From SAT2750 sp964476375 (GTDB lineage Bacteria; Planctomycetota; Planctomycetia; Pirellulales; Pirellulaceae): DNA of 50,449 bases. Every line of letters starts with the position of its first letter. Position 1 is the stretch's first letter. Shown piece by piece: positions 8,365-16,577 of the stretch. The translations under genes and the position numbers were made by a program. Below the pieces are notes generated by a model. It was not told the DNA's origin, ran no database searches, and saw only the letters and a list, made by a program, of their open reading frames with translations. The DNA lies in the NCBI GenBank assembly GCA_964476375.1, contig CAYYZW010000251.1:1-50449 (forward strand). Reading direction: 5' to 3'.

Positions 8365-9745
8365 CGTCCGCTTCTTCCGTGGTGATCTTGCTGAGTTCCT
8401 GCCAGAGATAAGTGCTGGCCTTGATACCACGGTGGTAATCAGCCAGCGAGAATTTTTCGTTGGGACTGTGCGTGTTGTCATCATCCAGGCCCCAGCCGAG
8501 CAGAAGTGTATCCACTCCCAGCTGGTCGTGAAAAGCCGAAACAACCGGAATGGATCCTCCCTCGCGGATAAAGACGGGGGAATGCCCAAAACCCCGTTCA
8601 ATCGCATGTGCCGCTGCTGTCATGTAATCACTTTTCAGTGGAACAACCACTCCCCTGGCACCATGCGTGCTCGTCAGTTCCATGCGAATCCCTTCCGGGC
8701 AGATCGCCTGGAGCATCTCCTCCAGGGATGCGGCAATCGCATCAGGATCCTGGCCCGGGACCAGGCGAAAACTGAACTTGGCACTGGCCTTGCTGGGAAG
8801 CACGGTCTTGCCCCCCTCTCCCTGGTAACCACCCCAGATCCCGTTGATGTCAAAAGTAGGGCGAACCCAGCGACGTTCCAGCGTCGTGTATCCGACCTCC
8901 CCGGAGAGTCCTTCCACACCGACCTGTTCCATGAAAACGCGCTCGTCAAAAGGCAGGTTCGAAATCTGGGATCGTTCTCGATCCTCCAGCGAGGTCACCT
9001 GGTCGTAAAACCCCGGGATCTGGATTCGCCCTTCCTCGTCAATCAGGGCCGAGAGCATCTGGCAGATCGCAATCCCTGGATTGGTGACAGCACCGCCAAA
9101 GGTACCGGAGTGGAGGTCCTGCCGCGGGCCGGTCAGCTGCAGCTCAAAATAGGCGATTCCCCGGAGCCCATAAGTGATCGCCGGCTGCCCGGGTCCGAAC
9201 TGGCAGGTGTCACTGATGACCGCGATATCACAGGAGAGTTTCTGCCGGTATTCTTCGATGAACTTGTAGAGGTTCTGACTGCCGACCTCCTCCTCCCCCT
9301 CGATCAAGTACTTGATCTGGATCGGCAGCGACCCGGCCGTTTCCATCCAGGCCTGGGCGCTCTTGATATGTGTCAGCATCTGCCCCTTGTCATCGGTCGC
9401 ACCCCGGGCAAAGACATTGCCGTCCCGGACGGTGGGCTCAAAGGGATCGCTTATCCATTCATCCGTCGGATCTGGAGGCTGGACGTCATAATGTCCATAG
9501 ACCAGCACCGTGGGAACGCCCTCCACCGGCGGTGATTCGGCATAGACGATCGGGTGCCCCTCGGTGGGGTGGACCTGGACCTCAAACCCCAGCTGCTGGA
9601 AATGATCCGCAAGCCATTGGCCCGCCCGGGCCATGTCCTCCTGGTAAGCACTGTCGGCACTTACACTGGGAATCTTCAACAGCTCGAACAGGTCTTCTTC
9701 AAACTTGTCCCGGTGTTGTTCCAGGTACGCTTCCAGGCTCGCCAT
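8351..9745 (-). CDS. M20 family dipeptidase
   Basis: 464 residues. The metal-binding motifs of M20 peptidases are visible: VYGHYDVQPP (His, Asp), RGATDDKGQ (bridging Asp), EGEEEVGS (catalytic Glu plus metal Glu) and SDTCQFGPGQPAITYGLRG, followed by a lid domain with DLHSGTFGG. The order and length match the ArgE/DapE-like dipeptidase branch, acting in the cytoplasm on di- or acylated peptides. There is no signal peptide. I chose the ATG at 9745 (MASLEAYLEQ) because the longer form adds an unrelated 23 residues. It shares a transcript with serS. With the peptide importer at 14581-20611 it could take part in peptide use, but that link is only inference. Confidence 0.87.
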   Translation of the reverse strand: MASLEAYLEQHRDKFEEDLFELLKIPSVSADSAYQEDMARAGQWLADHFQQLGFEVQVHPTEGHPIVYAESPPVEGVPTVLVYGHYDVQPPDPTDEWISDPFEPTVRDGNVFARGATDDKGQMLTHIKSAQAWMETAGSLPIQIKYLIEGEEEVGSQNLYKFIEEYRQKLSCDIAVISDTCQFGPGQPAITYGLRGIAYFELQLTGPRQDLHSGTFGGAVTNPGIAICQMLSALIDEEGRIQIPGFYDQVTSLEDRERSQISNLPFDERVFMEQVGVEGLSGEVGYTTLERRWVRPTFDINGIWGGYQGEGGKTVLPSKASAKFSFRLVPGQDPDAIAASLEEMLQAICPEGIRMELTSTHGARGVVVPLKSDYMTAAAHAIERGFGHSPVFIREGGSIPVVSAFHDQLGVDTLLLGWGLDDDNTHSPNEKFSLADYHRGIKASTYLWQELSKITTEEADDAGS

Positions 9746-9990
9746 GGTCACAAGTCCAGGTAGAGAGGACGATATGTCGTGATAACAAGCAGGTGTTTGT
9801 ACCACCACAGGCAAGAAGGGAAAAGCGGGGAAACCCGCAAAGACGCCTGTTGATAAACATGGTACCCGGAAACACCCACATCAAGTTAAATGTCGTACAA
9901 TGAATTGACTGGTTCCAAGGAAAATTACAATTGTTCCGCGGCCGATCGTCAACGGGACGTGCCACAGGTTTTTTCCCCGCGAGTGTGAAA

Positions 9991-10335
9991 ATGATCTCCC
10001 AGCAGGAAGAATGTGCTGTTTTCGAGCAGGCGGAGCCGGTTGTCGAAGAGGACCAGCAGGTTCAGCGGCAACCTCGTTACCACGTTATTCTCTGGGATGA
10101 CGAAGACCACACGTACGAGTACGTGATCAGGATGTTGCGTTCCCTTTTCGGCCACCCCGTGGAGAAGGGATACGAACTGGCATCCCAGGTGGACCGTAGC
10201 GGGCAGGTAATCTGCCTGACAACCACGATGGAACACGCGGAATTGAAGCGGGACCAGATTCATGCGTTTGGCAAGGACATCTTGATCGGACACTGCCAGG
10301 GGTCGATGTCGGCCTCGATCGAACCGGAATCTTAG
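9991..10335 (+). CDS. clpS: ClpS-like adaptor with altered N-degron pocket
   Basis: 114 residues from the ATG at 9991; a longer frame to 9931 adds an unlikely N terminus. YHVILWDDEDHTYEYVIRML, then a helix and LKRDQIHAFGKD match the ClpS core, which delivers proteins with N-degrons to the ClpA or ClpC unfoldase in the cytoplasm. Aligned by eye to E. coli ClpS, the pocket Asn34 (NDDYT) and His66 (AVHYQG) both correspond to Asp here (WDDEDHT and QVDRSG). The gene sits 9 bp before mtaB. A candidate promoter has TTGACT at 9905 and TACAAT at 9926, with a short 15 bp spacer. Confidence 0.82.
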   Translation: MISQQEECAVFEQAEPVVEEDQQVQRQPRYHVILWDDEDHTYEYVIRMLRSLFGHPVEKGYELASQVDRSGQVICLTTTMEHAELKRDQIHAFGKDILIGHCQGSMSASIEPES

Positions 10336-10344
10336 GCCCTCCGC

Positions 10345-11625
10345 ATGCCCGCTCTACTCAAAACCGTCACCCTGGGTTGCAAGGTCAACCAGTACGAGAC
10401 CCAGTTCGTGCGCGAGGGATTGATACAGCTCGGTTACCAACCGGCCGATGACGCGGACGCGGCAGAACTCTGCGTGGTCAATACCTGTACCATCACCAAC
10501 GAGGGAGACGCCAAAAGCCGGCAGGTGATCCGCCGCCTGGCACGTGAAAACCCGGACAGCCGAATCGTGGTGATGGGGTGTTATGCGACGCGTGCCCCGG
10601 AAGAAGTCGCCGGGCTGCCGAACGTGGCAGAAGTGGTCACTGACAAGCGGGAACTCCCCGACCTGCTCGGCCGCTTTGGCCTGGTCGATATCCCCAGCGG
10701 GATTTCTGGCTTTGGCACACGCCACCGGGCTTATGTGAAAGTCCAGGACGGCTGTCTCCTGCGATGTAGCTATTGCATTATTCCCCATGTCCGACCACAG
10801 ATGGAAAGCCGCCCGATGAGGGAGATCCAGGAGGAAGTTCGTCGCCTGGTCGACAACGGGTACCAGGAAATCGTGCTCACCGGCATCCACCTGGGGCATT
10901 ACGGGGTCGAGCAGAACATGCACCGGCCACGGGATCAGTGGGTGCGACTGTCCAGCCTGGTAGAGAAGCTGGTATCCCTGCCGGGAAAATTCCGTCTGCG
11001 TCTCTCCAGCATCGAGGCAACCGAGGTGACCCGTCCGCTACTGCAACTGATGGCAGACCATGCCGACAGGATCTGCCCCCACTTGCACGTCTGCCTTCAG
11101 AGCGGAGCCAATTCCGTCCTCCGCCGGATGAAACGGCGCTGGTCGGCCCAGGCCATTATCGATCGCTGCCAGCTGATTGTTGAACTTCTCGACCAGCCAG
11201 CCCTGACAACCGACGTGATCGTCGGATTCCCCGGAGAAACGGACAAGGAGTTCGAGCAGACCTGGGAAGCGGTCAAGCAGATCGGCTTTAGCAAGATCCA
11301 CACTTTCCCCTTTAGCCCGCGGCGAGGAACACCAGCAGCCGAGATGAAAGAACAGATCCCCCGTGCGATCAAGCGACAACGTTCAGCCGAGCTGAGAATC
11401 CTGGAAGAGGAGATGCGGCAGCAGTACTTCAGCTCCCTGCTGGGCCGAGAACTGAACGTCCTGGTGGAATCGGCAGTGGAAGGACGCATCCAGGGTACCG
11501 CGGGCCGCTATGTGCCGGTCGAGTCAACCGGCAGTGCATCCCAGCTGGGGCAACTTGTCCCTCTCACAGCCGAGAGCCTGGCAGGAGACCGGCTGATGGC
11601 AACAGGTCATCGACAGCCGCGCTAA
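10345..11625 (+). CDS. mtaB: tRNA t6A37 methylthiotransferase MtaB
   Basis: 426 residues. VTLGCKVNQYE, VNTCTITNEGD and VMGCYATRAPEE carry the three N-terminal cysteines that bind the auxiliary 4Fe-4S cluster. CLLRCSYC is the CxxxCxxC radical-SAM motif. The C terminus from about residue 365 (LNVLVESAVEGRIQG) is a TRAM-like RNA-binding domain. The TLGCKVNQYE form separates MtaB from MiaB and RimO. MtaB adds a methylthio group to t6A at position 37 of tRNAs reading ANN codons. It lies 9 bp after clpS and is probably translated from the same mRNA. Confidence 0.93.
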   Translation: MPALLKTVTLGCKVNQYETQFVREGLIQLGYQPADDADAAELCVVNTCTITNEGDAKSRQVIRRLARENPDSRIVVMGCYATRAPEEVAGLPNVAEVVTDKRELPDLLGRFGLVDIPSGISGFGTRHRAYVKVQDGCLLRCSYCIIPHVRPQMESRPMREIQEEVRRLVDNGYQEIVLTGIHLGHYGVEQNMHRPRDQWVRLSSLVEKLVSLPGKFRLRLSSIEATEVTRPLLQLMADHADRICPHLHVCLQSGANSVLRRMKRRWSAQAIIDRCQLIVELLDQPALTTDVIVGFPGETDKEFEQTWEAVKQIGFSKIHTFPFSPRRGTPAAEMKEQIPRAIKRQRSAELRILEEEMRQQYFSSLLGRELNVLVESAVEGRIQGTAGRYVPVESTGSASQLGQLVPLTAESLAGDRLMATGHRQPR

Positions 11626-11752
11626 GAATCCATCTGGCACAATCCGTGTGCTTGTGATACTTTTCCCCCGCAACCGGTATCCCCCGGGAGAATACCTGGC
11701 CTGGGATCCTGGTGCTGCACGTTCCCAGGATGGCGAATTGAGGAAAGAGTTC

Positions 11753-12835
11753 ATGCACAAGTGGGTACCGATGATCGCCACCGCCATCCTGGTCTCCTTT
11801 GGACCCGGTCCCGGCCAGCGGGAATTGCACGCGGAAAACCCGCTGCTTGCACTGCTTCCCTTTCGCATGATCGATGCGGATCCGAACAAGTCTTACACGC
11901 TGACTGCAGAAAACGGTCCCTGGGTAATCGTGGCAAGTTCTTTTGCTGGCGACGGAGCTGAGCAACAGGCAAGGGAACTGGTTTACGAACTACGGAAGCG
12001 ATTCAAGCTGGAAGCATTTACCCACCGGCGAACCTATGATTTTAGCAAGACGGTCCTGGGCCGGGGAATCAACCAGTACGGGGAGGCCCGTCGCATGAGA
12101 CATGCCCATGACGCCCGTTTCGACGAGATTGCCGTGCTTGTCGGCCAGTTCATTTCTATCGACTCGTCCGATGCTCAGGAGACCCTCGAGAAGGTCAAGT
12201 ACATGCAGCCGGACTGCCTGAAGCTTGACCGGGAAGGGGGAACCACCCAGCGGATGGCAGTGCTTCGTGAAATCCAGCGGCACATTAACATGAGCGCCGA
12301 CAAGAAGAACCGGGGGCCGATGGGCAAGGCATTCCTGACGGTCAACCCCCTGATCCCACAGGATGGAAGCCGTGCCAGCCACCTGGACCCCTTCGTGATA
12401 CGGATGAACGAGGATGTGCAATTTAACCTGCTGAAGAACCCGGCCCACTTTACCGTCCGTGTCGCTTCTTTCCGTGGAAAGGTGACAATTGACCTGGAAA
12501 AGAACTTTGATAAGAACGAGGAAATTTCCAACAAGCTCGTGCAAGCCGCCGAGCATGCACACCAGTTAACGATGGTCCTTCGGTCCAAGGGGGTCGATGC
12601 TTTCGAGTTTCATGACCGCCACGAAAGCATCGTCACGATCGGCAGCTTCAACACCGTGGGGACACCTCGAAGCGATGGCAAGATAGAAATCGACCCTCGT
12701 ATCCTGCGGATTATCGAAACCTACAAGGCTCGACGCCAGCGACTCCCCAACAGCACCCGTGTCGGCCTGGTTCCACGGACGCTGACCGGAATCCCTTTCG
12801 ACGTCCAGCCCGTCCCGGTTCGCGTGCCTCGCTAA
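11753..12835 (+). CDS. secreted protein with two SPOR-like repeats
   Basis: 360 residues; no family I can name with certainty. The ATG at 11753 follows GAGGAAAGAG and opens a Sec-type signal (MHKWVPMIATAILVSFG). Two halves share a pattern. PWVIVASSFAGDGAEQQARELV...EIAVLVGQFIS at about 57-145 and FTVRVASFRG...SKGVDAFEFHDRHESIVTIGSF at about 235-310 both show the beta-alpha-beta layout of SPOR domains, which bind denuded peptidoglycan at division sites. The match is by eye and weak. The C-terminal 50 residues are basic and proline-containing. Neighbours are mtaB (127 bp upstream) and rdgB (92 bp downstream). A wall-associated role is inferred. Confidence 0.55.
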   Translation: MHKWVPMIATAILVSFGPGPGQRELHAENPLLALLPFRMIDADPNKSYTLTAENGPWVIVASSFAGDGAEQQARELVYELRKRFKLEAFTHRRTYDFSKTVLGRGINQYGEARRMRHAHDARFDEIAVLVGQFISIDSSDAQETLEKVKYMQPDCLKLDREGGTTQRMAVLREIQRHINMSADKKNRGPMGKAFLTVNPLIPQDGSRASHLDPFVIRMNEDVQFNLLKNPAHFTVRVASFRGKVTIDLEKNFDKNEEISNKLVQAAEHAHQLTMVLRSKGVDAFEFHDRHESIVTIGSFNTVGTPRSDGKIEIDPRILRIIETYKARRQRLPNSTRVGLVPRTLTGIPFDVQPVPVRVPR

Positions 12836-12849
12836 AGGTCGCCACCAGC

Positions 12850-12877
12850 TTCGCACCGGTTCTGCTCACGCTACAAT
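12850..12877 (+). promoter_or_regulatory. candidate promoter for rdgB
   Basis: TTCGCA at 12850-12855 and TACAAT at 12872-12877 are separated by 16 bp. The -10 matches five of six consensus bases and the -35 four of six. It lies 50 bp before the rdgB ATG at 12928. Confidence 0.35.
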
Positions 12878-12927
12878 GACCTTACCGCCCCAGGCCGGGG
12901 CCGGATCCACGAATTGAGCAACTGGCC

Positions 12928-13560
12928 ATGACCGACGCCCGCATCCTCGTGCTTGGCACCCACAACAAGAAGAAACGCCAGGAACTTGAATTACTCCTGG
13001 CCCCCTGGGGTTTTCAACTGCTCACACTCTCCGACTTCGACAACTCGCTCGACGTGGAAGAGACCGGCACAACATTCGCTGAGAATGCCCAGCTCAAGGC
13101 AACAAAACAGGCCCAGCAGTTATGCCACTGGGTGCTGGGCGAGGATAGTGGACTTTCTGTTCGCGCGCTGGACGGGGCACCTGGAATCTACTCCGCTCGC
13201 TACAGCGGGCCAGAGGCAACCGATGAGAAGAATAACAAGCACCTGCTCGATCAACTCGGGGACCTCAAGCTTTCAGAGAGGGCAGCCCACTATACCTGCC
13301 ATATGTCCATTTCGGATCCAGGTGGAACAATCCGCGCAGCAAGTGAAGCAGAATGTCATGGACGCATACGCTGCCAGGAAGAGGGTCGTAACGGCTTCGG
13401 TTACGACCCTCTTTTTGAGATCCTGGAATACCATCAGACATTCGGACAACTGGGCCCGGGTGTCAAATCAATCCTCAGCCACCGGTCCAGGGCAACACGG
13501 CAACTTGTCCCACAGCTCCTGGCTCTCAGGAAACACTGGAATGATTTCACTCACGGGTAG
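12928..13560 (+). CDS. rdgB: XTP/dITP diphosphatase (RdgB/HAM1 family)
   Basis: 210 residues. LGTHNKKKRQEL at the start, EETGTTFAENAQLKA, GEDSGLSVRALDGAPGIYSA and GRNGFGYDPLF are the four conserved blocks of the HAM1/RdgB family; the family's usual closing SHR is present (LSHRSRA). The enzyme hydrolyses ITP, dITP and XTP to monophosphates and keeps deaminated purines out of DNA and RNA. Length is normal. It is followed after 6 bp by a small membrane protein gene, so the three genes to 14537 may form one transcript. Confidence 0.94.
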   Translation: MTDARILVLGTHNKKKRQELELLLAPWGFQLLTLSDFDNSLDVEETGTTFAENAQLKATKQAQQLCHWVLGEDSGLSVRALDGAPGIYSARYSGPEATDEKNNKHLLDQLGDLKLSERAAHYTCHMSISDPGGTIRAASEAECHGRIRCQEEGRNGFGYDPLFEILEYHQTFGQLGPGVKSILSHRSRATRQLVPQLLALRKHWNDFTHG

Positions 13561-13566
13561 ACAGGC

Positions 13567-13989
13567 GTGAACGGAAGACAAATCAAACCCGGCTGGATCA
13601 TTGCCGGCACGTGCTGGATCGGCCTGACCGTCGCCCTGATGTTCGTGCTACGCAACAACATCCTTGAATCCTTTACCAGCAGTGACGCGGACAAGTGGCA
13701 AGTCTGGCGTGACCACGTCAAGCAGGAACAAGAGGGGACGTCCCCCGTGCTGCGCCGCGTACCATCTTCGGAACTTCCTCCCGCCTTCGTGTTAATGCAA
13801 GATCACTTCGCCGTCTGCCTGGTAGCCTCCGTGGTCTTTAGTTTCCTGCTCTTTGCGACTTTCTCTTTCCTGCTGAACGGGGTTCTCTCCAGCTCGACGG
13901 TTATCCAGTACGAGGACGAGGATGCAGATACAGGTCGAGCGGAATATGTCCTGCCTGATGAATCAAGAGAAAAGCAAGAAAGAAAATGA
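13567..13989 (+). CDS. small two-helix membrane protein, unknown function
   Basis: 140 residues, no recognised family. The start is GTG at 13567, six bases after the rdgB stop. There are two predicted transmembrane helices: about 9-27 (WIIAGTCWIGLTVALMFVL) and about 79-105 (FAVCLVASVVFSFLLFATF). About 50 polar residues separate them, and an acidic cytoplasmic-looking tail (EDEDADTG) ends the protein. Its close spacing to rdgB and position 62 bp ahead of another membrane protein suggest an operon. Function cannot be stated. Confidence 0.7.
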   Translation: MNGRQIKPGWIIAGTCWIGLTVALMFVLRNNILESFTSSDADKWQVWRDHVKQEQEGTSPVLRRVPSSELPPAFVLMQDHFAVCLVASVVFSFLLFATFSFLLNGVLSSSTVIQYEDEDADTGRAEYVLPDESREKQERK

Positions 13990-14051
13990 GATGCCGCCGG
14001 CAAGGTACAATCCGGACCCCCTGAAGTTCACGGACCAAGGTGAGATAACGC

Positions 14052-14537
14052 ATGGCGGATGACAGCTCCAGGAGCAGCCCACAGCGTGGCAGTAGCGTCC
14101 ACGGCATTCCCCCGTTACGGGAATTGAAGATCTGCTGCTGGCCACTGAGAGACTCCCTGACCGGGGTGATCGCCCTGCTGGGTATCATGATTCTCACCGC
14201 AGGGTTCTTCCTGCTCACAGGACAGCTCTGGATGTCCCTTTTTGTACTGCTGGTCGTGCTGATATGCACCTGGAGGATATGGATCCCGGTCCATTTTGAA
14301 TGTGGTGCCGCCGGGATTACTCGAACCTGCCTGGGCCGGCGGCAGCAGATCCCCTGGCACCTGGTGGCACGTGCCAAACACTGTCGCGACGGAATCCGCC
14401 TCTACCCACGTTTCCAGCATGCTTCCATGGCCCGCCTGCATGCAGTCCATATCTACAGTGCCCCCCAGGCCCAGTCGCTTCATCAACTGGTGGACAAGTA
14501 CCTGGCGGATCCCCACGGGCATGACGAGAACTCATGA
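14052..14537 (+). CDS. membrane protein with PH-like domain
   Basis: 161 residues. Two hydrophobic helices at about 38-57 and 61-78 form a hairpin (GVIALLGIMILTAGFFLL, WMSLFVLLVVLICTW). A C-terminal part (about 80-125; VHFECGAAGITRTCLGRRQQIPW, then CRDGIRLYP) resembles the bacterial PH-like domain that follows a TM hairpin in many small membrane proteins. An AAGGTGAG ribosome site precedes the ATG. It is the last gene of the clpS-mtaB-rdgB stretch and converges on oppF, whose stop lies 44 bp away. Confidence 0.65.
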   Translation: MADDSSRSSPQRGSSVHGIPPLRELKICCWPLRDSLTGVIALLGIMILTAGFFLLTGQLWMSLFVLLVVLICTWRIWIPVHFECGAAGITRTCLGRRQQIPWHLVARAKHCRDGIRLYPRFQHASMARLHAVHIYSAPQAQSLHQLVDKYLADPHGHDENS

Positions 14538-14580
14538 GTGCGGAGCCGGCATGCCGCATTCAATCCACGCTGCTGCCCCG

Positions 14581-15558
14581 TCATTCCAGCAGGCAACTCA
14601 CCTGGTGTTCTTCCCCGAGCAACTGCGGCACCTCCTGGTTACAGCGATCCTCCACCAGCGGGCAACGATCGGCAAACGGGCATCCTGGATAATGCCGGTC
14701 CGGCGAGGGAACCTCACCGCTCAGAACAATCCGCTGCCGCCCTGCCTCGACGACCGGGTCGGGAATCGGTGCCGCCGAGATCAACGCCTGCGTGTAGGGA
14801 TGGCGGGGATGATCATAGAGGTCGGCAGCCGAGGCCATTTCCACGATCCGGCCCAGGTACATCACCCCCACGCGATCGGCAATGTGACGAACCACGGCCA
14901 GGTCATGTGCAATGAAGACATAGGAGACACCCAGTTGTTGCTGCAGATCACGTAGCAGGTTAATCACCTGCGCCTGGATGGAGACATCGAGTGCCGAGAC
15001 CGCCTCGTCACAGACAATCAAGCGGGGTTTTACTGCCAGGGCCCGGGCAATCCCAATCCGCTGCCGCTGGCCACCGGAAAACTCATGGGGGTAACGGTTC
15101 AGGAACCTCGGGTTCAGGCCCACCAGGTCCAGCAGCCTCATTACCTCCAGACGCCGGTCAGCCGGGTCATGCAGGTCAAAGATCTTCATCGGTTCCGCGA
15201 TGATCGAACCGACTGTCATACGAGGGTTCAGCGAGGCAAAGGGATCCTGGAAGATCATCTGTATTGCACGACGGTGAGGAAGCATCTGGCTGTCGGAGAG
15301 CCCGTTGATACTGGTTCCTTCCAGGCAGATCTCACCAGAGGTGGGGGGAATCAGGTTGAGGATCGCGCGTGCCGTGGTCGACTTGCCACAGCCGGACTCC
15401 CCGACCAGCCCCAGGGTCTCGCCTGCCTTGACCGTGAAACTCACGCCGTCCACCGCGCGGACCACTCGCGTCGTCCGTCCCAGCCAACCACTCTTGGAGG
15501 TGAAGTGAACCGACAGGTCCCGTACTTCAAGCAGGGGGTGTTGTGAACCGTTCGCCAT
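14581..15558 (-). CDS. oppF: oligopeptide ABC transporter ATPase OppF
   Basis: 325 residues. Walker A is GLVGESGCGKSTTARA, the signature is FSGGQRQRIGIARAL and Walker B is LIVCDEAVSALD, followed by the switch His (FIAHDLAVVRHIADR). The C-terminal HPYTQALISAAPIPDP and a cysteine-rich stretch (CPFADRCPLVEDRC) are typical of OppF/DppF subunits. It pairs with OppD to drive the OppBC channel. The ATG at 15558 is one base from the oppD stop (TGATATGG), so translation is coupled. A longer in-frame start at 15702 would lie inside oppD and is not used. This is the last gene of the opp operon. Confidence 0.95.
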   Translation of the reverse strand: MANGSQHPLLEVRDLSVHFTSKSGWLGRTTRVVRAVDGVSFTVKAGETLGLVGESGCGKSTTARAILNLIPPTSGEICLEGTSINGLSDSQMLPHRRAIQMIFQDPFASLNPRMTVGSIIAEPMKIFDLHDPADRRLEVMRLLDLVGLNPRFLNRYPHEFSGGQRQRIGIARALAVKPRLIVCDEAVSALDVSIQAQVINLLRDLQQQLGVSYVFIAHDLAVVRHIADRVGVMYLGRIVEMASAADLYDHPRHPYTQALISAAPIPDPVVEAGRQRIVLSGEVPSPDRHYPGCPFADRCPLVEDRCNQEVPQLLGEEHQVSCLLE

Positions 15559-15559
15559 A

Positions 15560-16564
15560 TCACCGCCCCTCCCTGGTTGCTGATCCAATGTCCACCAGGC
15601 AGGCATGACGACGCGAACCATCCGCTTCGGCGCTGCTTTCCAGGGGTGGCAACTGCTCGGCACATCGCGGTTCCCGGTAGGGGCAGCGAGGTTCAAAGGC
15701 ACAGCCCGGCGGGAGCGAAATCATGTCCGGGGGCTGTCCCTCGATCGCCTCCAGTTCGGACTCCGCATCCTGGTCCCAGCGCGGCGCCGAGTGCAGCAGG
15801 CCCATCGTGTAAGGATGCCGGGGATTGGCAAACAGGTCGGCCGTCGAGGCTTCCTCCACGATCCGGCCGCCGTACATCACCATCACCCGGTGACAGGTAT
15901 TGGCAACCACACCGAGGTCATGGGTGATGAAGATGATCGCCGTCCCCTCGTCCTCCTGGAGCTGCTTCATCAGGTCCAGGATCTGCGCCTGGATCGTGAC
16001 ATCCAACGCCGTGGTCGGCTCATCGGCGATCAGGACGTCGGGCTTGCAGGAGAGTGCCATGGCGATCATCACTCGCTGCCGCATGCCGCCGGAGAACTGG
16101 TGGGGAAAGTCATCCAGTCGCTCTGCCGCTCCTGGAATACCGACCCGGTCCAGCATCTGCTCCGCGTGCACCAACGCCTGGCCCTGGTCGTGGTCCATGT
16201 GCAGACGTGTCACCTCGGTCAGTTGTTCGCCAATCGTCATGAAAGGATTCAGTGCCGTCATTGGATCCTGGAAGATCATGGCGATATCGTTCCCACGTAC
16301 CCGGGAGAGCTCTCGGTGGGACTTACCGACCAGGTCCTCCCCGCGAAAGAGGATCCGGCCACCGGCAACCTTCCCCGGCGGGGTCGGTACCAGGCCCATG
16401 ATCGCCAGGTTGGTGACCGACTTGCCAGAACCCGATTCCCCCACGATGCCAAGTGTCTCGCCCGGCTGGACATCGAAACTGATACCGTTGACCGCCTGAA
16501 CCACACCATCGTCCGTATGAAACTGGACCTGCAAGTCTTCCACTTTTAACAATGCATCCGTCAT
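15560..16564 (-). CDS. oppD: oligopeptide ABC transporter ATPase OppD
   Basis: 334 residues. GIVGESGSGKSVTNLAI (Walker A), FSGGMRQRVMIAMAL (signature), VLIADEPTTALDVTIQA (Walker B) and FITHDLGVVANTCHR (H-loop) are all intact. HPYTMGLLHSAPRWD and the Cys cluster CAFEPRCPYREPRC near the C terminus are typical of the Opp/Dpp D subunit. It is cytoplasmic and works as a heterodimer with OppF. It starts 13 bp after the oppC stop and ends one base before oppF. Confidence 0.95.
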   Translation of the reverse strand: MTDALLKVEDLQVQFHTDDGVVQAVNGISFDVQPGETLGIVGESGSGKSVTNLAIMGLVPTPPGKVAGGRILFRGEDLVGKSHRELSRVRGNDIAMIFQDPMTALNPFMTIGEQLTEVTRLHMDHDQGQALVHAEQMLDRVGIPGAAERLDDFPHQFSGGMRQRVMIAMALSCKPDVLIADEPTTALDVTIQAQILDLMKQLQEDEGTAIIFITHDLGVVANTCHRVMVMYGGRIVEEASTADLFANPRHPYTMGLLHSAPRWDQDAESELEAIEGQPPDMISLPPGCAFEPRCPYREPRCAEQLPPLESSAEADGSRRHACLVDIGSATREGR

Positions 16565-16577
16565 GGTGATTCAAGCC

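Noticed and set aside
8240..9535. 431-residue plus-strand frame across serS and the M20 gene
   Set aside because: Both real genes are on the other strand with full motifs. The antisense protein has no recognisable block.
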